Assembly: GCA_018436925.1 (NCBI GenBank)
Contig: JAHDKI010000015.1
Coordinates: forward strand, 93,187 to 157,186
Direction of reading: 5' to 3'
Length of the DNA stretch: 64,000 nucleotides
Source of the DNA: Syntrophaceae bacterium
GTDB lineage: Bacteria > Desulfobacterota > Syntrophia > Syntrophales > Smithellaceae
The translations under genes and the position numbers were made by a program. The notes below the pieces were generated by a model. The model ran no database searches. It was given only the letters and a program-made list of their open reading frames with translations, and was not told where the DNA came from. Positions 9,308 through 16,749 of this stretch are shown in pieces; position 1 is the stretch's first letter; every line of letters starts with the position of its first letter.

Positions 9308-10516
9308 ATGAAATCCGTTTGTGAAGAAATCAGCGATCCTGTCCGCACCGCTCCTTTTCCGCCCTGGCCTTATTTTGACAAGGACGAAATCGAAGCGGCG
9401 ATGAACGTTTTGCGCGCGGGCAAAGTCAACTACTGGACGGGCGACGAAGGACGTCGATTTGAAGGCGAGTTTGCGGCTTTTGTCGGAACGAAGCACGCCG
9501 TGGCCGTAATGAACGGAACCGTCGCGCTGGAAGCGGCTCTGTTTGCTCTGAATGTCGGTCCGGGCGATGAAGTCATCGTCACCCCGCGAAGCTATGTTGC
9601 GTCGGCGGGCTGCGTAGCTCTGCGCGGAGCAAAACCCGTTTTTGCCGATGTGGATCCCGTAAGCCAGAATATTACGGCCGCCTCGATCGAGCCGGTCATC
9701 ACGCCCCGCACACGCGCGGTTATTGCGGTTCATCTGGCCGGCTGGCCCTGCGAGATGGATGACATTCTGGCCCTGGCCCAAAAGCACGATCTTGCGGTCA
9801 TCGAAGATTGCGCGCAGGCCCAGGGCGCCCGCTATAAAGGGAGGCCCGTCGGATCGCTGGGCGATGTGGCGGCGTTTTCCTTCTGCCAGGACAAAATTTC
9901 AACCACCGGCGGCGAAGGCGGCATGGTAACGACGAATCGAAAAGACTTCTGGTCGACAATCTGGTCCTACAAAGACCACGGCAAAAGCTACGACGCGGTA
10001 TACAGCGCCGAGGTGAAGCCCGGGCCGTCTTTTCGATGGCTTCATGAATCGTTCGGCACCAACGGGCGGATGACGGAAATGCAGGCCGCTATCGGGCGGA
10101 TGCAGTTGCGAAAACTTCCGTCCTGGATTGAGACCCGCAGGCGCGCTGCCGCGATTCTGACGAAATCGTTTCAGAACATTCCGGCCTTTCGCGTGACCGT
10201 TCCTCCTCAAGAGGTTTTTCACGCCTATTACAAGTATTACGTTTTTATCCGGCCCGACCAGCTCAAGAAAGGCTGGAACCGCGAGCGAGTGATCACCGCC
10301 GTCAATGCGCAGGGCATTCCCTGCTTTTCCGGCAGCTGCAGCGAGATTTATCGAGAAAAGGCTTTTGATTCCCTAAGGCCCGCTGAAAGGCTGCCCGTTG
10401 CTTCTGAATTGGGAGAAACGGCCATGATGTTCCTGGTGCATCCGACGCTTTCGGAACAAGACATACTCGATACCGTCAAAGCGGTGGAGCGCGTTATGGG
10501 CGCCGCAAGCCGATGA
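9308..10516 (+). CDS. DegT/DnrJ/EryC1/StrS-family sugar aminotransferase
   Basis: A 402-residue PLP enzyme. The internal-aldimine lysine is K196 in S-F-C-Q-D-K-I-S-T-T-G-G-E-G-G, and D167 in V-I-E-D-C-A-Q is the pyridine-nitrogen partner. The early W-T-G-D-E-G-R-R-F-E-G-E-F segment is typical of nucleotide-keto-sugar aminotransferases that make 3- or 4-amino sugars. An amino group on a UDP- or dTDP-sugar would be a natural acceptor for the acyl- or aminoacyl-activating enzymes encoded just upstream. The ATG has GGGGAGA upstream, with a 27-base gap from the ATP-grasp gene. No ketosugar-forming dehydratase is seen in the window, so its substrate must come from elsewhere or differ. Confidence 0.87.
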   Translation: MKSVCEEISDPVRTAPFPPWPYFDKDEIEAAMNVLRAGKVNYWTGDEGRRFEGEFAAFVGTKHAVAVMNGTVALEAALFALNVGPGDEVIVTPRSYVASAGCVALRGAKPVFADVDPVSQNITAASIEPVITPRTRAVIAVHLAGWPCEMDDILALAQKHDLAVIEDCAQAQGARYKGRPVGSLGDVAAFSFCQDKISTTGGEGGMVTTNRKDFWSTIWSYKDHGKSYDAVYSAEVKPGPSFRWLHESFGTNGRMTEMQAAIGRMQLRKLPSWIETRRRAAAILTKSFQNIPAFRVTVPPQEVFHAYYKYYVFIRPDQLKKGWNRERVITAVNAQGIPCFSGSCSEIYREKAFDSLRPAERLPVASELGETAMMFLVHPTLSEQDILDTVKAVERVMGAASR

Positions 10517-10565
10517 AACCATTGTCCCGGATCGCCGGATTCCTATTTTTGAAAAGTTGAATTTT

Positions 10566-11126
10566 ATGAAAAGACTGTTCGACGTCATCTTGTCTTTCGC
10601 GGCCTTGTGCGTGCTTTTTCTTCCGCTTGCGATCATCGCGCTTTTAATCAGAACGACTTCCCGCGGCCCCGCCATCCACTGGTCGGATCGCGTCGGCCGC
10701 GATAATGAGATTTTCAAAATGCCGAAATTCCGGACCATGCGCGCGGACGCTCCCCAGGTGGCAACGCACCTGATGGACAATCCCGATGCCTATCGGGTTC
10801 CCTTCGGGTCGTTTCTGCGGAAATCAAGTCTGGATGAGCTGCCGCAGTTGTGGAGCGTTCTAAAAGGAGACATGAGCATCGTTGGTCCGCGTCCTGCGCT
10901 GTATAACCAAGAAGACCTGATCGCCCTGCGGACGGAAAAGGGCGTGCATCGTTTGATTCCGGGCATCACCGGATGGGCCCAGATCAACGGCCGCGATGAT
11001 TTGCCCATTCCCGTAAAAGTCGAGCACGATGTGCATTATCTGAATCACCAATCGATGCGGCTTGACCTGAAAATCCTGTTTTTAACCGTCTGGCGGGTTC
11101 TGCGCCGGGAAGGGGTGAGAGGGTGA
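10566..11126 (+). CDS. small phosphoglycosyl transferase (second)
   Basis: A 186-residue sugar transferase from the ATG at 10566; an in-frame TTG at 10557 would add three residues. It has an N-terminal re-entrant hydrophobic helix (7-28), M-P-K-F-R-T-M, catalytic D90-E91 in S-L-D-E-L-P-Q, V-G-P-R-P and I-P-G-I-T-G-W-A-Q. Same chemistry as the gene at 2583, but it belongs to a shorter subgroup and the two are only moderately alike. Such short forms often follow a DegT aminotransferase and prime with a diamino- or amino-sugar. It is the last gene of the plus-strand operon before the repeat-rich zone. Confidence 0.87.
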   Translation: MKRLFDVILSFAALCVLFLPLAIIALLIRTTSRGPAIHWSDRVGRDNEIFKMPKFRTMRADAPQVATHLMDNPDAYRVPFGSFLRKSSLDELPQLWSVLKGDMSIVGPRPALYNQEDLIALRTEKGVHRLIPGITGWAQINGRDDLPIPVKVEHDVHYLNHQSMRLDLKILFLTVWRVLRREGVRG

Positions 11127-11130
11127 AGCG

Positions 11131-11362
11131 CAAAGCGTGAGGCGTTAGGCGAATAATAAACAGTTTTAAGTGTTCAGTTTTAAGTTTCAAGTTATGCGCT
11201 TCGCACAGGTGGCGGGCAAGAGGCACGGGGCGATAAGAAATCAGGTTTAAAGTTGCAGGTTTCATGTTTCACGTTTAAAGTTCAATGTTTGATGTAAGGC
11301 GGGTTTGCCAAACGCATCGGGAAAAAGAAATTCGTAAACCGCCAACTGAAAACCAATAGATG
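11131..11362 (+). repeat. composite heptad repeat, copy A
   Basis: Intergenic sequence built of degenerate 7-bp units in blocks: GCGTGAG/GCGTTAG units (11134-11151), CAGTTTT/AAGTTTC units (11161-11195), a fixed linker (GGGGCGATAAG at 11227), GTTTAAA/GTTTCAT/GTTTCAC units (11245-11294), a second linker with G-G-G-T-T-T-G-C-C-A-A near 11300, then AACTGAA/AACCAAT units. The same block order recurs in copies B, C and D. No coding content is seen. From 11363 to 11462 I see nothing recognisable. Confidence 0.8.
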
Positions 11363-11462
11363 ATGACCGCTCTATGATCGTCAACGGGTCACTGTAAGCT
11401 GAAGACGGTCTTTACTGCCAAAGCCGAAATATGTTTGCTTTTTTGTCGGCATCGGCTATGAA

Positions 11463-11498
11463 ATTTCGAATTGACACATCGAAATATCATGATAGGGT
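11463..11498 (+). promoter_or_regulatory. candidate promoter and operator of the first AAA ATPase
   Basis: TTGACA at 11471-11476 is followed after 16 bases by TAGGGT (11493-11498). A perfect 7-bp inverted repeat, ATTTCGA (11463-11469) and TCGAAAT (11479-11485), straddles the -35 box, where a repressor would block polymerase. AGGGTG at 11494 could also act as a ribosome site for the ATG at 11505. Seen by eye only. Confidence 0.45.
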
Positions 11499-11504
11499 GT
11501 TTTC

Positions 11505-12659
11505 ATGCAAATCATACGAAATGCCGAAATCGCGATAATTAAAGAAAGGTTAAAAAACAATCCTGTCGTCGCGATTCTCGGGGCGCGGCAGTGCGGGAAG
11601 ACCACGCTGGCCAGCCAGTTTTCCAGTCAGTGGCCCGGTAAAGTTACTTTTTTTGATCTTGAAAATCCGCTTGATGTCCGGCGGCTTGAAGAGCCTCTGC
11701 TGGCGCTGGAAGGACTGGATGGCCTTATCGTGTTGGATGAAATTCAACGGGTTCCCGAGTTGTTTCCTGTTGTTCGGGTTCTGGCGGATCGTTCCAATAA
11801 GAAAGCAAAGTTTCTGATCCTGGGCAGCGCGTCACGCGATTTGATCAAGCAATCTTCTGAGTCTCTGGCCGGACGGATCAGTTATCTGGAGATGGGCGGG
11901 TTTTCACTGGCGCTTGTCGGAGCCGGCAAAGAAGAAAAACTGTGGGTCAGGGGCGCCTTTCCCAGATCATTTCTTGCTCCGAGTGAAGCAGCGTCCTATC
12001 AATGGCGTCAGGATTTCATCGCGACATTCCTTGAACGGGACATTCCGCAGCTGGGTTTCAATATCCCCGCTAAATCGCTTGGCCGGTTCTGGCAGATGCT
12101 CGCGCATTACCACGGCCAAATCTTTAACGCATCGGAGATAGGCAAGAGCCTGGGTGTGTCGGACCATACGGCGCAGCGATATCTGGATTTGCTTTCTGGA
12201 ACATTTATGATCCGTCAGCTGAGGGCCTGGCATTACAATACAAAGAAAAGAATTATAAAAAGGCCAAAAATATATTTTCGCGATACCGGAATATTGCACG
12301 CGCTCTTCTCATTGGAGAATAAAAAAGATGTGTTTAATCACCCGAAATTAGGCGCATCCTGGGAGGGATTTGCGCTGGAGGAAACCATCAAGGCCATTGG
12401 CCTGAAAGACAATGAAGCTTTTTTCTGGGGTGTGCACACATCCGCTGAACTCGACTTGCTGTTTCAAAGGAAAGGCCGACTATACGGTATTGAGGTGAAG
12501 TATGCGCAGGCTCCGGGGTTCGCAAAGTCGATGGCCACGGCATTCGATGAGTTGAACCTGACGCATCTGTGGGTGATTTATCCCGGCAAGAAAATATACA
12601 AATTGAATCAGACGACGACGGTTTTGCCGATCTCCGAGATTGCGCAATTGAAATTGTAA
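11505..12659 (+). CDS. AAA ATPase with C-terminal DUF4143 nuclease-like domain (first)
   Basis: A 384-residue member of the AAA_14/DUF4143 family. Walker A is G-A-R-Q-C-G-K-T (26-33), Walker B is L-I-V-L-D-E-I-Q (about 74-81), and L-G-S-A-S-R-D-L is sensor-like. The C-terminal DUF4143 part ends in E-L-D-L-L-F ... Y-G-I-E-V-K-Y, a D-(x)n-E-x-K pattern like restriction-type nucleases. These proteins are abundant and often mobile in anaerobes; their function is not established, though a defence or addiction role is often suspected. It stands alone between two heptad repeats. A distant paralogue is at 15597. The ATG at 11505 is chosen because no in-frame start precedes it downstream of the promoter. 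Confidence 0.85.
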   Translation: MQIIRNAEIAIIKERLKNNPVVAILGARQCGKTTLASQFSSQWPGKVTFFDLENPLDVRRLEEPLLALEGLDGLIVLDEIQRVPELFPVVRVLADRSNKKAKFLILGSASRDLIKQSSESLAGRISYLEMGGFSLALVGAGKEEKLWVRGAFPRSFLAPSEAASYQWRQDFIATFLERDIPQLGFNIPAKSLGRFWQMLAHYHGQIFNASEIGKSLGVSDHTAQRYLDLLSGTFMIRQLRAWHYNTKKRIIKRPKIYFRDTGILHALFSLENKKDVFNHPKLGASWEGFALEETIKAIGLKDNEAFFWGVHTSAELDLLFQRKGRLYGIEVKYAQAPGFAKSMATAFDELNLTHLWVIYPGKKIYKLNQTTTVLPISEIAQLKL

Positions 12660-12740
12660 GGCCGAAACTTTCGGCTGATCATTGCCTCAGGGCAGATCAT
12701 TTCAAGATTCAGTGCTGAAGCATAAGCCAAACGAAAGCGT

Positions 12741-13100
12741 CCTCGGGTGTAACCGAGAGGGCGGAGCTGTAAGAAAAAGGATCAAGGGGGAAAAGCAGTT
12801 TCCGGTTCACGGTTCACGGTTGTTTGGTGATCAAGACTGCGCCGAAGGCATTCCACTAAATGTCCTCCGCTGGCGGAGGTGGCGCTTTGCGCCGGAGGTG
12901 GAAAAAGTAAGCAAGAGGTAAGGGGCGATAAGCAATGAGGTTTAAAGTTGCAGGTTTCATGTTTCACGTTTAAAGTTCAAAGTTTAAAGTTTAAAGTTTG
13001 ATGTCGGGCGCGTTTGCCAAAACACGCCGGGAAAAAGAAATCCGTCAACCGCCGACTGAAAACCGATAACCGGAAACCGGCAACTGTAAACCGTAAACTT
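12741..13100 (+). repeat. composite heptad repeat, copy B
   Basis: The longest copy. It opens with the marker G-A-G-A-G-G-G-C-G-G-A-G-C-T-G-T (12754-12770), then GGTTCAC units (about 12799-12820), two small GC hairpins around 12870-12897, the linker GGGGCGATAAGCAAT (about 12925), GTTTAAA/GTTTCAT/GTTTCAC units to 13001, the linker G-C-G-C-G-T-T-T-G-C-C-A-A (13007 on), and AACCGAT/AACCGGA/AACTGTA units to about 13098. Bases 12660-12740 hold nothing I recognise. Confidence 0.8.
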
Positions 13101-13107
13101 TTTTCTC

Positions 13108-13126
13108 AGGCGGTTCTGAACCGCCT
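13108..13126 (+). terminator. 9+1+9 palindrome, possible terminator
   Basis: AGGCGGTTC and GAACCGCCT form a perfect inverted repeat around a single T, followed by TTAT. It is preceded by a T-run on the other side (13099-13104), so it could stop transcription weakly in either direction. It closes heptad repeat B. There is no long U tract, so confidence is low. Confidence 0.35.
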
Positions 13127-13208
13127 TTATGACTGCCCGGCGTATCTTGGATGGTGTTGCGAGCCGGTAATCATGCTGTAGAAAACTTACGGTGATTCGG
13201 ATAATCGT

Positions 13209-13239
13209 TTGCGTTTTATTATCTTATTGAATATAATAA
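13209..13239 (+). promoter_or_regulatory. promoter with operator for a leaderless AbiE-like operon
   Basis: TTGCGT (13209-13214), a 17-base spacer and a consensus TATAAT (13232-13237). An initiation point 7 bases downstream would fall on the ATG at 13244, and no ribosome site precedes that ATG. An inverted repeat TTATTAT (13216-13222) and ATAATAA (13233-13239) covers the spacer and -10 box, a fitting operator for an autorepressing antitoxin. Confidence 0.6.
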
Positions 13240-13243
13240 CATA

Positions 13244-13843
13244 ATGAAATATGAAGATTTAAGAGCTGTCGTTCGAACGCCCTATTTTTCGGTCAACGAT
13301 CCCGTGCTTGCGGGGCAATCGCTGTTTAATTACCAACTTAGCGTCTGGACAAAAAAGGGGTACCTGCTGCGCCTGAAAAACGGCTTTTATGCTTTCACGC
13401 GAGAAAAAGAGCGAATCCGGTCGGAAGAGTTGGCATCGTTTCTTTACGAACCCAGCTATCTGAGTTTGGAAAGCGCCTTGGCCTGGTATGGGTTTATTCC
13501 GGAGATGGTATTTGCCTATGTCAGTGTGACGTCGCGAATCAACCGGAAATATAAAAACGCATTTGGCTCGTATATTTATCGGCATATCAAGCCGGATCTT
13601 TTTTGGGGATATACGCAGATCAAGACGGAGTATGGACATATCCTGATGGCCGAACCGGAAAAGGCGATTCTGGACTATCTCTATCTGAACTTGGCCAACA
13701 TCAATACTGATGACGATTTCGAAAACATTCGCTTCAACACCGACGTTATGGAAGAAAAAATAGACGCGAATAAAATGCAAAGCTACGTTGCCGCTTTCGG
13801 AGGCAAAAAACTCGAAAGGTGGGCTAAGCGATGCTTACGTTAG
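13244..13843 (+). CDS. AbiEi-like antitoxin/transcriptional regulator
   Basis: A 199-residue protein resembling the antitoxin side of type IV AbiE systems. The N-terminal part (about 1-75) looks like a winged helix (K-K-G-Y-L-L-R-L-K-N-G-F-Y), followed by S-L-E-S-A-L-A-W-Y-G and a C-terminal region with E-P-E-K-A-I-L-D-Y-L-Y-L. In AbiE systems this protein represses its own operon and counters the nucleotidyltransferase toxin. It overlaps the toxin gene by 13 bases. The start is set by the promoter directly upstream, which implies a leaderless message. The toxin partner makes the identification reasonably strong. Confidence 0.78.
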   Translation: MKYEDLRAVVRTPYFSVNDPVLAGQSLFNYQLSVWTKKGYLLRLKNGFYAFTREKERIRSEELASFLYEPSYLSLESALAWYGFIPEMVFAYVSVTSRINRKYKNAFGSYIYRHIKPDLFWGYTQIKTEYGHILMAEPEKAILDYLYLNLANINTDDDFENIRFNTDVMEEKIDANKMQSYVAAFGGKKLERWAKRCLR

Positions 13844-14616
13844 ACCAGCTTTCCGCCTTTTTCCCGCCTGCCCTGGCGCAAAAAAATCCGGAAGGCATTC
13901 TGGTGGAATACTTGCAGCATGAACTTCTCGATTCAATTTTCAAAAACAAGGCATCGGGAGATTTGGCATTCATCGGCGGCACGGCCATTCGCGTTTTATA
14001 TTCAAGCCCGCGCTTTTCGGAGGATCTGGACTTTGACAATTTCGGTTTGCCCTTTAAGCAATTTGAATCGCTGCTCACAGCCGCTTGCAAAGATATGACC
14101 TACAAGGGATTTGTCATTGAGTATCGTTTCGTCGAAAAAGGTGCGTACCATTGTTATGTCAAGTTTCCTGATATTTTGCATCGGGCCGGCATTAGCCCGC
14201 TGGCCTCTCGGAAAATACTGATCCGCATCGACACCGAATTAAAAGAGAAAAACTATGAGCTTCAGACCTTTGTCCTCAACCGCTTTTCTCTTTATCGGCG
14301 TATTTTTACCGCACCTGTCGCAGTCTTGCTGTCTCAAAAAATGATGACGGTTTTGGGGCGCAAGCGGGAGAAAGGCCGCGACCTGTTTGATGTGTCTTAC
14401 CTGCTTGGCCTTGCTGAACCGGACTTCAAGTACATTGCCGGAATGATTCATCTCGAACGAATGGAATTTCTGAAACTGTTTGATCAACGATTGGATGAAC
14501 TCGATTTGGAGTATCTGGCAAACGATGTCGAACCGTTTCTGTTTGACAGCGAGCAAAAAGACCGGGTTCTGACATTCAAAGACTACTGGAAGACGAAGAG
14601 CGCGACATGGCGTTGA
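13831..14616 (+). CDS. AbiEii-type nucleotidyltransferase toxin
   Basis: A 261-residue member of the AbiEii nucleotidyltransferase family (PF08843). The catalytic motif runs F-I-G-G-T-A-I-R (48-55) then R-F-S-E-D-L-D-F-D (61-69), with the metal-binding Asp pair in S-E-D-L-D. The downstream lysine-rich motif R-K-R-E-K-G-R-D-L-F-D is also present, so the active site looks complete. Related toxins transfer nucleotides, in some cases to tRNA, and can abort phage infection. Both genes are co-transcribed from the promoter at 13209. The pair is bordered by heptad repeats B and C and has no neighbour with related function. Confidence 0.85.
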   Translation: MLTLDQLSAFFPPALAQKNPEGILVEYLQHELLDSIFKNKASGDLAFIGGTAIRVLYSSPRFSEDLDFDNFGLPFKQFESLLTAACKDMTYKGFVIEYRFVEKGAYHCYVKFPDILHRAGISPLASRKILIRIDTELKEKNYELQTFVLNRFSLYRRIFTAPVAVLLSQKMMTVLGRKREKGRDLFDVSYLLGLAEPDFKYIAGMIHLERMEFLKLFDQRLDELDLEYLANDVEPFLFDSEQKDRVLTFKDYWKTKSATWR

Positions 14617-14663
14617 GGCAAAGGACTTCAAACAGATGATGGATCTCGTTACAAGCAAGTGGG

Positions 14664-14895
14664 CATCCTGGGTGTAATCCAGAGGGCGGAGCTGTCTAAG
14701 GCGTGAGGCGTTAAGAGTAAGGCGTCAGGCGGGGAGCTTAAGGGGCGATAAGCAATTAGGTTTAAAGTTTCATGCATCACGTTTCATGTTTCACGTTTAA
14801 AGTTTAATGTTTGATGTCGGGCGCGTTTGCCAAAACACGCCGGGAATGGAAAATGTAGAACATAGCCTTTCACCTATAGCCCATAGCCTGGCACC
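14664..14895 (+). repeat. composite heptad repeat, copy C
   Basis: It begins 47 bases after the toxin stop with the marker C-A-G-A-G-G-G-C-G-G-A-G-C-T-G-T. GGCGTGA/GGCGTTA units follow (14699-14730), then GGGGCGATAAGCAATTAGG (14741 on), GTTTAAA/GTTTCAT/GTTTCAC units, the linker G-C-G-C-G-T-T-T-G-C-C-A-A (14820), and a different unit family (CATAGCC/TATAGCC, 14862-14890) in place of the AACCGNN block. Confidence 0.8.
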
Positions 14896-15170
14896 AAACG
14901 GAATTTCTTGTGATTGTGCGCACGCCAAAAAACCGCAATTACATTTTAATAATCTCGATATTTGATTGCATTTTTCGAAGGCCTTGTATTATGATTCCGC
15001 GTCGCGCCACCCTTGAGCGGTCGGCACTAATGACATCGCAACAATAAAAATTTTTTCCACATCGTTGCTGGCCAAGCATGCTTGCGCCGCAGAGCCTCAG
15101 GGGCGTATCTCGAAGTGTCGCTGGTTTTTGGCAGGTCAAATCTTCCCAAAAAACATGTGCGTGAATAACA
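14896..15170 (+). other. unassigned stretch between repeats C and D
   Basis: About 275 bases between two composite repeats, the position in which the other inter-repeat spaces hold an accessory gene. No convincing coding frame, RNA gene or hairpin is visible; the short open frames lack start context and family-like residues. It may be an empty or decayed accessory segment. Confidence 0.4.
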
Positions 15171-15490
15171 CCTCGTATGGAACCCAGAGGGCGGAGCTGT
15201 AAGAAACGAAAGGCGTGAGGGGTTAGGCGTGAGGAGTCAGGAGTGAGGGGATCAATAAACCGTTTTAAGTTTTCAGGGCTCAGTTTTAAGTAAAGGGTAT
15301 GGGGCGATAAGCAATTAGGTTTAAAGTTTCATGTTTCACGTTTAAAGTTCAAAGTTTAAAGTTTAATGTTTGATGTCGGGCGCGTTTGCCAAAACACGCC
15401 GGGAAAAAGAAATCCGTCAACCGCCGACTGAAAACCGATAACTGATAACCGTTTACCGACAACTGCAAATAGGTAACTGTTTTTATAACT
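15171..15490 (+). repeat. composite heptad repeat, copy D
   Basis: The most regular copy. It runs marker C-A-G-A-G-G-G-C-G-G-A-G-C-T-G-T (15185-15200), GAGGGGT/TAGGCGT/GAGGAGT/CAGGAGT units (15214-15250), GTTTTAA-like units, GGGGCGATAAGCAATTAGG (15302 on), seven or eight GTTTAAA/GTTTCAT/GTTTCAC/GTTCAAA units (15318-15374), the linker G-C-G-C-G-T-T-T-G-C-C-A-A, and AACCGCC/AACTGAT/AACCGTT units to about 15485. Several consecutive units can be read in exact 7-base register. Confidence 0.85.
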
Positions 15491-15535
15491 GATAGCCGAT
15501 TGATGCATTTAAGTCGCTTAAAATTAATAAACCAT

Positions 15536-15583
15536 TTGACATATATTTCGTCATTTGGTATGTAATATGTCAACTATGTTGAC
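15536..15583 (+). promoter_or_regulatory. promoter with nested palindromes for the second AAA ATPase
   Basis: TTGACA (15536-15541), 17-base spacer, TATGTA (15559-15564). TTGACATAT (15536-15544) is repeated inverted as ATATGTCAA (15565-15573), and GTCAAC-TAT-GTTGAC (15569-15583) is a second perfect palindrome sharing the same half-site. Three TTGAC-type half-sites thus span the promoter and initiation region, as expected for cooperative repressor binding. Confidence 0.55.
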
Positions 15584-15596
15584 GTGGTGATAAGAC

Positions 15597-16742
15597 GTGA
15601 AAAAAACTTGGATTGAGCGTGAACTTGATATTCAAGACCTGCTTGGAAAACGGTCGCATTTTTTACTGGGGCCGCGCCAAACCGGAAAAACATCTTTAAT
15701 TCTCCATCGCCTGCCGACTGTTCGCCTCTACGATCTTCTGGACAGTGCCGTCTATCTAACTTTCAGCCGTGATCCGGGCCGCCTGGCAGAGGAAATCGGA
15801 ACATCGGTTAAAAAGGTTGTGATCGATGAAATTCAGCGTCTTCCCATGCTGCTAAACGAGGTGCAGCGTCTGATCGATTCGCGGGATGTCCAGTTTCTGC
15901 TTACGGGGTCCAGCGCCAGAAAACTGCGTCGCGGTGGTTTGAACCTTTTGGGAGGACGCGCTCGGATCGTTAATCTTCATCCCCTCACATCCCACGAGCT
16001 AGGCAGTCAATTTGATCTTCACCGGGCCATCGAGCGAGGGTTGCTTCCGTCCATCTATTTTTCCGACGATGCCGCCGCCGATCTTGAGGCCTATTGCGGA
16101 TTGTATTTGCAACAGGAAATCATGGCGGAAGGAGCGACAAGAAATATTCCGTCATTCAGCCGCTTCCTGAAAATCGCCGCGCATAACAATGGTGCAATCG
16201 TTAATTTCACCAACATTGCCAGCGATTCACAGGTTGCCCGCACCACCGTTTATGAGTATTACGAAATCCTGAAAGATACGCTGATTCTGCGTGAACTTCC
16301 CGCCTGGCGCAAAACAGTCATCAGAAAACCCCTGGCCTCCTCGAAGTATTATTTTTTTGATGTCGGTGTAGTGTCGGCGCTTCAGGGCCGTCCGTTTCTG
16401 CCGCAAACGCCCGAGTTCGGCCAGGCCTTTGAAACCTTTCTGATGCACGAATTAACCTGCTTTAGCGACTATGTCTCCGGTGATCCTCTAAGCTTCTGGC
16501 GTTCAGCCAGCGGCTTTGAAGTGGACTTCATCATCGGCGACCATACCGCAATTGAAGTCAAAGCCAAGCCAAACATTGCAGCGCAGGATTTGAAATCATT
16601 GCGGGCCTTGAGGGAAGAAAAACAATTCAAACGTTATTTGTGTGTCTGCCTGGAGAAGCGGACCAGAGAAACAGACGGGGTCTCGGTACTTCCCTATGCC
16701 GATTTCCTCAAAGCCCTTTGGGGTGGGGAATATCAGGCGTGA
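15597..16742 (+). CDS. AAA ATPase with DUF4143 domain (second)
   Basis: A 381-residue AAA_14/DUF4143 protein. Walker A is G-P-R-Q-T-G-K-T (25-32), Walker B is V-V-I-D-E-I-Q-R-L-P, then L-T-G-S-S-A-R-K-L. The C-terminal part ends in E-V-D-F-I-I-G-D ... A-I-E-V-K-A, the same nuclease-like E/D-D-E-K pattern as its relative at 11505. The two share only family-level likeness, so they are not a recent duplication. GTG start at 15597; there is no strong ribosome site. It is monocistronic and lies between heptad repeats D and E. Biological role in this family is unsettled. Confidence 0.85.
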   Translation: MKKTWIERELDIQDLLGKRSHFLLGPRQTGKTSLILHRLPTVRLYDLLDSAVYLTFSRDPGRLAEEIGTSVKKVVIDEIQRLPMLLNEVQRLIDSRDVQFLLTGSSARKLRRGGLNLLGGRARIVNLHPLTSHELGSQFDLHRAIERGLLPSIYFSDDAAADLEAYCGLYLQQEIMAEGATRNIPSFSRFLKIAAHNNGAIVNFTNIASDSQVARTTVYEYYEILKDTLILRELPAWRKTVIRKPLASSKYYFFDVGVVSALQGRPFLPQTPEFGQAFETFLMHELTCFSDYVSGDPLSFWRSASGFEVDFIIGDHTAIEVKAKPNIAAQDLKSLRALREEKQFKRYLCVCLEKRTRETDGVSVLPYADFLKALWGGEYQA

Positions 16743-16749
16743 GGAGAAA

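Noticed and set aside
15318..15374. Heptad blocks as a CRISPR array
   Set aside because: Units are 7 bp with no spacers, and no cas gene is present.
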